This document shows, piece after piece, positions 54,473-59,636 of a DNA stretch of 59,636 nt (the stretch's first letter is position 1; the number at the start of each line of letters is the position of its first letter). This stretch comes from Deltaproteobacteria bacterium. GTDB taxonomy: Bacteria; Myxococcota_A; Polyangia; Polyangiales; Ga0077539. The DNA lies in the NCBI GenBank assembly GCA_947477565.1, contig CANJUR010000023.1, forward strand, positions 1 through 59,636. Direction: 5' to 3'. Both the position numbers and the translations under genes were made by a program. The notes below the pieces were generated by a model, which saw only the letters and a list, made by a program, of their open reading frames with translations, was not told the origin of the DNA and searched no databases.

Positions 54473-55855
54473 TCAGAGCCGGGCAGACGGCCGCGCCCGC
54501 GCGCTGCGAGTGCGCGGAGCCGGAGGCTGCATCGCCGCAAGGTGGCTCGCCGCCAGTTCGTTTGTCGGCGCGCGGCGAAGCGTCTCGCGAAACGACCGGG
54601 CGGCTTCGTTCCAGCGACGCAGCCGCTCATACGCGAGGCCAAGATTCATCGGCGGATTCGGGTCGTCCGGAAGCAGCCGCGAGGCGTGCTCCAGCGGCCC
54701 AATGGCCCCCTCCGGATCGCTCATCCCAAGCCGCATCACGCCGAGCCCGTTCCATGCCTGGCCGACGGACGGTGCGCGCTGCGTCACCTGCTCGAAGGCC
54801 TGCAGCGCCCCCGGACGGTCGCCCGTCCGCGCGAGCGCCACGCCCAGGTTGGTACGCGCGCCCGTGTCATCCGGCGCCCGCTGAAGCGCCTCACGAAAGC
54901 TCGCCACCGCTTCCACCGCGCGCCCCTCGCGCAGGTCAATCTCCCCCTGCGTCGTCCACGGCCCGGGCTGATCGGGCATGCGTCGCCCGGCCTCAAGTAC
55001 CGCGTGCCGCGCCTCGACCATCGCCCCGAGATCGGTCAACACCACCCCGTACGCCAACCACGCCTCGCCGTTGGCCTCGTCGAGCGCCAACGCCTGCTGC
55101 AACATCCGCCGCGCTCCTTCGCGATCCCCTGTTTGTCGGGCGATGCGCGCCAGGTTGATCAGCGCAGAAGGGTCCCGCGGATCGGTCGCGTGCGCGCTCT
55201 CGAACGCAGACCGCGCCCCGGCAACGTCGCCGACCGCCGACCGCGCCAGCCCAAGGCGGTTGCCCAGCGCAGCGTGCAGCGTCGTGCCGTGCACCATCGA
55301 CTCGGCCAGCGTGAGCGCCGCGTGGCCGTCGCCCTCATCCAGCAACAGATCGAGCCGGTGCAGTCCCACCCTCGCCCGCAAGGTCTCCGACGCCGACGTC
55401 GCGCGCGTGATGCCATCGAAGAGCTGCGCCGCCCGCCGACGCTCTCCCCGACGCTGCAGCACCACCGCGTCTACGAAGGTCACCCGCAGTTCGTCTGGAT
55501 CCTCGCGGCGGGCGGTCTGCACCTCTGCGCTCGCCAGCACCAGCTCGCCCCTGGAGAGGTCGCCGAGCGCCCGGCTGCTGTGCCAGAGCGCCCGCGCGCG
55601 GCGTCCCCGATCGCCATCGCCGCTCACACGCACCACGCGGTCGAAGAGTGCCTCCGCGCCACGCCAATCGATGGACTCCGGCGTCGGCGCCTGATCGATG
55701 GATACGTCCAGTTTCGACACGCCTTCGCGCAACCAGCGTTCGGCGCGCGAGTCCTCCCGGATTCGCAGGCCGAGCGCCACCACCGGCGCACAGACCGCCG
55801 CGAACGACACCGCCCAGAGGAGCTTCTTCTTCACGTGAAAGCGGTCCAACACCAT
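54473..55855 (-). CDS. TPR-repeat membrane-anchored protein
   Basis: A 460-residue protein from ATG 55855 (MVLDRFHVKKK); GTG 55912 is the alternative. An N-terminal membrane helix (LLWAVSFAAVCAPVVALG) is followed by tetratricopeptide repeats along the rest (NLARIARQTGDREGARRMLQQALALD, TNLGVALARTGDRPGALQAFEQV, NLGLAYERLRRWNEAARSFRETL), then an Arg/Pro tail. It would be a scaffold facing the periplasm or cytoplasm. It is divergent from tolC. Confidence 0.88.
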   Translation of the reverse strand: MVLDRFHVKKKLLWAVSFAAVCAPVVALGLRIREDSRAERWLREGVSKLDVSIDQAPTPESIDWRGAEALFDRVVRVSGDGDRGRRARALWHSSRALGDLSRGELVLASAEVQTARREDPDELRVTFVDAVVLQRRGERRRAAQLFDGITRATSASETLRARVGLHRLDLLLDEGDGHAALTLAESMVHGTTLHAALGNRLGLARSAVGDVAGARSAFESAHATDPRDPSALINLARIARQTGDREGARRMLQQALALDEANGEAWLAYGVVLTDLGAMVEARHAVLEAGRRMPDQPGPWTTQGEIDLREGRAVEAVASFREALQRAPDDTGARTNLGVALARTGDRPGALQAFEQVTQRAPSVGQAWNGLGVMRLGMSDPEGAIGPLEHASRLLPDDPNPPMNLGLAYERLRRWNEAARSFRETLRRAPTNELAASHLAAMQPPAPRTRSARARPSARL

Positions 55856-55937
55856 CACGACAGCTCTGGTCAACTTCCTGGCGTTGCGCTCACCGCGCGC
55901 GCGCCCTGCCACGAAGCGCTAGGGTGCACTTACTCCC

Positions 55938-57287
55938 GTGAAGCCCCGCATCCGTCTTGCTTCCTTTGCCCTCGCCCTCGCGCTTCTCACTCCGGCTCTC
56001 GCCCTCGCGCAGGAGCAGCCCCTCGCGGAGCGCACCGTGTCCTTCGTCGAGGCACTGCGGCTCGCCGTTCGGATGCCGCCAGCGGTGCGCGCCGCCCTGT
56101 CTCGCGTCGCCACCGCCACCGCGCAGATCACGCAGGCGCGCGCCGGATGGCTGCCCACCATCGGGGTGAGTTCGTCACCATCGATAAGCTTCTCCGATCG
56201 GCCATTCCTGCCTGCGACGAACACCACGCCGGCGCAGCGCGTCCAGGGGTCGAGCGTCAACATCGACGCCGCCGCCACCGCGCGCTGGAACCTCTATGAC
56301 TTCGGTCGAACCGCCGCCAATGTCCGTTCGACTGAGCGCTCCCGAGACGCCCTCCGCGAGGACGCTCGCACCGCGACTCTGCAGGCCCTGAGCAACGCTG
56401 CGACGCAATATCTGACGGTGCTCGCCGACCTCGAGGCCATCGAGACCACCCGCGCGACGGTGGCCCAGCGCGAGGCCCACCTGCGCATCGCCCAGGGCCG
56501 CGTGGACGCCGGTGCCATCGGCCCCTACGACGCAGTGCGCGCGAGGGTCGATCTCGACGCCGGACGCCTCGACCTCACGATCGCCGAGGCCCGCGTGGCC
56601 AGCGACCGCGCCGCCCTCACCGCCGCGCTCGGGCTCGACCCGATCTCGCCAGTGCAGGTCGCGCCCCTCCCGGACGATCTGCTCGCGATCGAAGACGACC
56701 CGACCACGGCCGCACGCGAAGCCGTCGCCGCGCGTCCCGAGTTCGCCGCCGCGCGCCTTCGCGTGGCCCAGGCCGAGGCCCAACGCGACCTGGCCCACGC
56801 CAACCGTCGGCCCGCCATCACGGCCAGCGCCAACGCGAGCGTCGGCTACAACGAGGTGCTCTCCGGCCGCGGCCTCGGCGGCATCTCCGAGAGCTTGTCC
56901 GGCGGCGTCGGGCTGAGCTGGGCGCTCTTCGACGCCTCCCTCGCGGCCGCCGCGGAGGTGGCCGACACCGCCGTAGTGACCGCCCAGGAGAACCTCCTCG
57001 CGCAGTCCCTCGCAGTGCGCGCCGCGGCCGTGCAGGCGGCGGTCAGCTCCCGTTCGGCACGCGCGCAGGTCGAGCAATCCGAGCACCTCGCCGCCGGTGC
57101 CGCGGCCAACCTCGACCTCGCCACGGGCCGCTACCAGGGCGGGGCAGCCCCGCTCCTGGAACTCGTCGATGCGCAGGCCACGGACGCCTCTGCGCGCATC
57201 GGGGTCGTGCGTGCGCGGCTTAATCTCGCGCTCTCTCGCGCGCAGTTGATGGCCGCCACCGGGCGTCTCGAACGCCTGGTGGACTGA
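55938..57287 (+). CDS. TolC-family outer-membrane efflux protein
   Basis: A 449-residue protein with GTG start, a signal peptide ending at LALAQ, and the two-repeat helical barrel architecture of TolC. Long amphipathic helices (RTATLQALSNAATQYLTVLADLEAIETTRATVAQRE and AQRDLAHANRRPAITASANASVGYNE) and periodic Tyr/Leu/Asp spacing are visible. No membrane-fusion or RND/ABC partner gene is in the window. It probably forms the outer-membrane channel of an exporter. Confidence 0.9.
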   Translation: MKPRIRLASFALALALLTPALALAQEQPLAERTVSFVEALRLAVRMPPAVRAALSRVATATAQITQARAGWLPTIGVSSSPSISFSDRPFLPATNTTPAQRVQGSSVNIDAAATARWNLYDFGRTAANVRSTERSRDALREDARTATLQALSNAATQYLTVLADLEAIETTRATVAQREAHLRIAQGRVDAGAIGPYDAVRARVDLDAGRLDLTIAEARVASDRAALTAALGLDPISPVQVAPLPDDLLAIEDDPTTAAREAVAARPEFAAARLRVAQAEAQRDLAHANRRPAITASANASVGYNEVLSGRGLGGISESLSGGVGLSWALFDASLAAAAEVADTAVVTAQENLLAQSLAVRAAAVQAAVSSRSARAQVEQSEHLAAGAAANLDLATGRYQGGAAPLLELVDAQATDASARIGVVRARLNLALSRAQLMAATGRLERLVD

Positions 57288-57294
57288 AGGGCGC

Positions 57295-57945
57295 TCAACC
57301 GCCGCCGAGCGTCTGCAAACGGCTCGACGGGTAGACCACGGCCCCACCCGACGGATCGTGCGCGATGGCCAGGAGCGCCCGGGCCACGACCTCGGCCTCG
57401 ATGGGGCGCGCCTCGAAGGGACGCAGGAGGCCGCCGAGCAGACGCGATGCGACGATGGCGACGCGCTCACCGGGTCGCGACTCGGCGCGGTCGCCGAGCA
57501 GCAGCGACGGGCGAGCGATGGCGAGCGAGGTGAACCCGACGGTTCGAAGATCGGCCTCGACCTCCGCCTTCACGCGGTTGTAGAGCACCATCGATTTCGC
57601 CTCGGCTCCGTGCGCCGTCACCACCTCGAAGTGCCTCGCCCCGCGCGCAAACGCCGCCCGCGCAAACGCCATCACCGCGCCGTGATCGACCGCGCGGAAG
57701 GCCTCTGCGCTGCCTGCCCTGGCGATGGTGGTGCCGAGGGCGCAAAACGCCACGTCCGGCGCTGGAAGTCCGGCGACGTCGAGGGCGGCGAAGTCCACGG
57801 TGCACTGCGTGAGCTTTGCGGTCGTCACGTCGATGGGGCGACGCCCGAGGGAGACGACGGCGGAGTAGCCGGGGTCGGTGAGCAACAGCGCGAGAAGCTT
57901 CGAGCCGACGAGACCAGAAGCACCTGCGATCCAGGCGGTTTTCAT
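57295..57945 (-). CDS. NAD(P)-binding atypical SDR (HTATIP2-like)
   Basis: A 216-residue protein opening MKTAWIAGASGLVGSKLLALLL, an atypical-SDR nucleotide-binding motif. DVAFCALGTTIARAGSAEAFRAVD, the substrate-loop HFEVVTAHGAEAKSMVLYNRVKAEVEADL and RPSLLLGDR match HTATIP2-type NAD(P)H-binding proteins. Full length. It is convergent with tolC (7-bp gap). Confidence 0.85.
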   Translation of the reverse strand: MKTAWIAGASGLVGSKLLALLLTDPGYSAVVSLGRRPIDVTTAKLTQCTVDFAALDVAGLPAPDVAFCALGTTIARAGSAEAFRAVDHGAVMAFARAAFARGARHFEVVTAHGAEAKSMVLYNRVKAEVEADLRTVGFTSLAIARPSLLLGDRAESRPGERVAIVASRLLGGLLRPFEARPIEAEVVARALLAIAHDPSGGAVVYPSSRLQTLGGG

Positions 57946-58006
57946 GATTGGGGCGCGGAGGATGCGTCACTCAGGGCGGAGACGGAAGAGACACCGCCGC
58001 GAGGAG

Positions 58007-58996
58007 TCAGGAGTCGCCGCGGAACGCGAAGCCCAGGACGATCATCGGGAGTCCCTGCGGGGTGCATTCGTCGCAGCCGCCGGTTCGGTAGCGATGCGTC
58101 AGCCACCATTGGGCGAGCACGAACACCGTCGGCGCGTTGAAGAACGAGTGCCGCCGTTCGCGAAAGGTGTACGAGACGAGCGGGCCGAGGCGCACGGTCG
58201 GGGCGTTGTCCGCGCCCTGCCCCGCGAAGGGAACACCGTCCGCGCCCCAGGAGGCCGTCGCGTACAGCGGCACTACCGCGCTGAGGCGCGCGCCGATGTT
58301 CAAGCCAAGCTCGCTGTCCTGGTAGATGAGGTCGAAGTCGTCGGAGAAGACCCAGCCGTTGTTGGGCGCCAACACGTCCTGAAAGCTGTCGTAAAAGACC
58401 GGGCGTTGATCGCGGAGGGAGAGGGAGTTCCAGATGCCGCGCGTGCTGTTGCGTACGGCGATGTCCCCGACCTTCGCCTGCAATACCGCGTTGAGGTTGA
58501 CCAGCCAGCCCCCGGCAGCCTCCACGGAGGCCGGATCGACCCGTGCGCGCTCGCGAATCGCGGCGTCGGAGAAGGGTTCGTTGGCGCTCGCGAAGGACTG
58601 CACGAAGTTGAACGTGCCGAGCCACTGCACCCGCTCGAAGACCGCGGAGAGGGTGAGCACCGCCAGTGGCGCGACCTCCACCGCGACGCCCGATCGCACC
58701 ATACCGGGTGATGCCGTCAGGCTCGCAGCCGCGGCCCAATAGGTGTTTCGCAAGAGCAGCGGGTTGCCCGGGCGGTCGAAGATGCGATGCCGATACCCGA
58801 GGCGAAACTCGCTGAAGAGACCGAGCGGATTGACGCGGATGGCTGTCGCGCTACGCAGATAGAGCCCGTTGGTGACACGTCCGACACGGGTGTTGAAGCG
58901 ATACTGCGCGGCGGCCACGCGGGGGACGCCAAGTACGAGCAGCGAGAGCGCACACGTCACTGCTACGCGCTGCACGAAGAGGCGTCTGAGCACCAT
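58007..58996 (-). CDS. outer-membrane protein of unknown function
   Basis: A 329-residue protein started at MVLRRLFVQ; the upstream extension translates the repeat DNA at 59102-59177 and was rejected. A signal peptide ends at RVAAAQ. The mature chain alternates strands with aromatic girdles (YRFNTRVGRVTNGLYLRSATAIRV, FSEFRLGYRHRIFD, VRLGPLVSYTF), typical of an outer-membrane barrel, and ends with Phe/Arg-rich sequence. Cys residues in GGCDECTPQG may form a periplasmic or surface disulfide. Role unknown. Confidence 0.75.
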   Translation of the reverse strand: MVLRRLFVQRVAVTCALSLLVLGVPRVAAAQYRFNTRVGRVTNGLYLRSATAIRVNPLGLFSEFRLGYRHRIFDRPGNPLLLRNTYWAAAASLTASPGMVRSGVAVEVAPLAVLTLSAVFERVQWLGTFNFVQSFASANEPFSDAAIRERARVDPASVEAAGGWLVNLNAVLQAKVGDIAVRNSTRGIWNSLSLRDQRPVFYDSFQDVLAPNNGWVFSDDFDLIYQDSELGLNIGARLSAVVPLYATASWGADGVPFAGQGADNAPTVRLGPLVSYTFRERRHSFFNAPTVFVLAQWWLTHRYRTGGCDECTPQGLPMIVLGFAFRGDS

Positions 58997-59041
58997 AAGG
59001 GTCGGGAGTGCTGAGGGAATCCGGGGGGCAATGTCAAGACA

Positions 59042-59065
59042 GCCCTCGGGCTGAAGCCTGACGGT
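59042..59065 (+). repeat. outer inverted repeat, left
   Basis: GCCCTCGGGCTGAAGCCTGA followed by CGGT. It contains a GGCTGAAGCC core that is itself palindromic, like REP elements. It matches 59432-59455 in reverse complement with one difference. Confidence 0.8.
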
Positions 59066-59101
59066 GGACCTCATCTTAGGGATCCGTAGTGTCGAGCATA
59101 G

Positions 59102-59177
59102 CCTGCTCACCCGTCCGATGACCCTGCTCACCCGTCCGGTGACCCTGCTCACCCGTCCGGTGACCCTGCTCACCGCC
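59102..59177 (+). repeat. 21-bp tandem repeat, three copies plus a partial
   Basis: Unit CCTGCTCACCCGTCCGGTGA plus C, copies at 59102, 59123 and 59144, then a truncated copy at 59165. It contains ACCCTGCTCA, the complement of the motif in the right-hand array. Confidence 0.9.
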
Positions 59178-59258
59178 ATTTTCTCGGTGTTTTGCAATGA
59201 AGCCGTCCGTGCGCGGCGCCGACCTCGCACGAAAACCCCTTGATTTCAGCCGTGGCGG

Positions 59259-59360
59259 CCGTTGAACAGGGTGTCCCCGGCGCTGAGCAGGGTCGCCGGG
59301 CCGTTGAGCAGGGTGTTCTCGGCGCTGCGCAGGGCCGTTGAGCCGCTGATCAGGCAGCGG
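59259..59360 (-). repeat. degenerate 20-22-bp repeats in the opposite orientation
   Basis: About five divergent units centred on TGAACAGGGT, TGAGCAGGGT, TGAGCAGGGT, TGCGCAGGGC and TGATCAGGCA. They are the inverted counterpart of the left array, separated by about 80 bp. Confidence 0.75.
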
Positions 59361-59431
59361 GCGGGGCTTCTAGGCTCGCGCTCGGCAACCTGCGCCGGGA
59401 GGCGGCCACACGAACCCCGAAGATCGGGTCA

Positions 59432-59455
59432 ACCATCAGGCTTCAGCCCGAGGGC
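59432..59455 (-). repeat. outer inverted repeat, right
   Basis: Reverse complement of the left outer repeat with one mismatch (T for C). Palindromic GGCTTCAGCC core. Confidence 0.8.
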
Positions 59456-59549
59456 CACGCTGGCGCAGGTGGCCGGGCTGATGACCAGGGCCCCGCGTTT
59501 CGTCCCGGCGGGTCGGACTGAGGTTCGGAGTACGCCGCCTCGGCCCGCC

Positions 59550-59575
59550 GTGCCGCGTGCTGAAGCACACGGCAC
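59550..59575. repeat. long palindrome with GCTGAAGC core
   Basis: GTGCCG, C, GTGCT, GA, AGCAC, A, CGGCAC: arms pair except a single offset base each side. It shares the GCTGAAGC centre with the outer repeats at 59042 and 59432, which suggests one REP-like family. Confidence 0.7.
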
Positions 59576-59584
59576 CCCAGCGAA

Positions 59585-59599
59585 AGCCCGCAGCGGGCT
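59585..59599. repeat. short palindrome AGCCCG-CAG-CGGGCT
   Basis: A perfect 6-bp inverted repeat with a 3-nt spacer, 10 bp after the longer palindrome. The region 59456-59636 has no supportable gene. Confidence 0.6.
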
Positions 59600-59636
59600 C
59601 CATCCCGGGTCCCACTGGGCAGCGCTTCTCCATCGG

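Larger units (their letters stand above)
59042..59455. mobile_element. non-coding element with terminal inverted repeats and opposed tandem arrays
   Basis: A 414-bp block bounded by 24-bp near-perfect inverted repeats (59042-59065 and 59432-59455, one mismatch) and containing two opposed arrays of a TGAGCAGGGT motif (59102-59177 and 59259-59360). No transposase is encoded. The pattern of multiple ~20-bp repeats at both ends in opposite orientation is known from IS21-family ends, so a deleted IS21-type remnant or MITE is suspected, but the outer repeats also look like a REP/BIME pair. Confidence 0.4.

Noticed and set aside
54206..56299. 697-residue plus-strand frame
   Set aside because: Antisense to the TPR gene for most of its length and Arg/Pro-rich. 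Only the short remnant in a different frame looked coding.
59102..59177. Possible CRISPR array
   Set aside because: The 21-bp units are adjacent with no unique spacers, so it is a tandem repeat, not a CRISPR.

Overview
This window looks like chromosomal DNA from a Myxococcota (myxobacterial) genome, most likely a Polyangia-type lineage. The reasons are the very high G+C and G/C-ending codons, a secreted protein ending in a MYXO-CTERM-type tail (Gly-Cys-Gly-Cys, hydrophobic helix, Arg run), Cys-rich lipoproteins of the kind common in that phylum, and three separate Hanks-type Ser/Thr kinases with C-terminal membrane or low-complexity tails. The taxonomic call is inference; no rRNA or tRNA gene was seen.

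Layout: (1) 0.3-5.3 kb, minus strand: a Ser/Thr kinase, a 46-residue Cys-rich peptide, a cupredoxin-like secreted protein and a CopA-type copper P-type ATPase, the last two overlapping by 4 nt. (2) 5.4-9.2 kb, minus: the clpS-clpA protease-adaptor pair and a FemAB-like acyltransferase. (3) 9.5-17.4 kb: an NHL-propeller lipoprotein, leuS, a NIDO/MYXO-CTERM surface protein, a small lipoprotein and a membrane protein. (4) 17.5-34.1 kb: an exopolysaccharide or O-antigen locus. A Wzc-like tyrosine autokinase and a Wzy/WaaL-like membrane protein with TPRs run leftward. A long rightward cluster encodes a methyltransferase, GDP-fucose synthesis (fcl, gmd), two asparagine-synthetase-type amidotransferases, two to three glycosyltransferases (one internally shortened), a UDP-GlcNAc 2-epimerase and a GNAT. 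No flippase or initiating phosphosugar transferase is visible, so the pathway is incomplete here. (5) 34-41.5 kb: a second kinase coupled to a TPR/barrel protein, a TerB-like protein coupled to an SDR with an altered active site, a tiny basic protein, a Cys-rich lipoprotein, and an OmpA-like lipoprotein pair. (6) 41.5-46 kb: a tightly coupled three-gene cassette of two unrecognised proteins and a MoxR/RavA-type AAA+ ATPase, followed by an apparently broken FkbM methyltransferase. (7) 46-50.4 kb, minus: a ClpC-like AAA+ protein with a degenerate first ATPase, a third kinase and tlyA. (8) 50.5-59 kb: a zinc-finger/ParA fusion paired with a ribbon-helix-helix partner, an XRE-like regulator, a YbjN-like protein, a gene remnant, a TPR protein, TolC, an atypical SDR and an outer-membrane protein. 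(9) 59.0-59.6 kb: a non-coding region of inverted repeats and opposed short tandem arrays, which may be the leftover ends of a transposon.

The strongest candidates for something undescribed are the MoxR cassette without a visible vWA partner, the orphan Cys-rich peptide beside copper genes, the zinc-finger ParA/RHH pair with a nearby inverted repeat, and the terminal repeat element. All coordinates come from reading the sequence; no database search was run.
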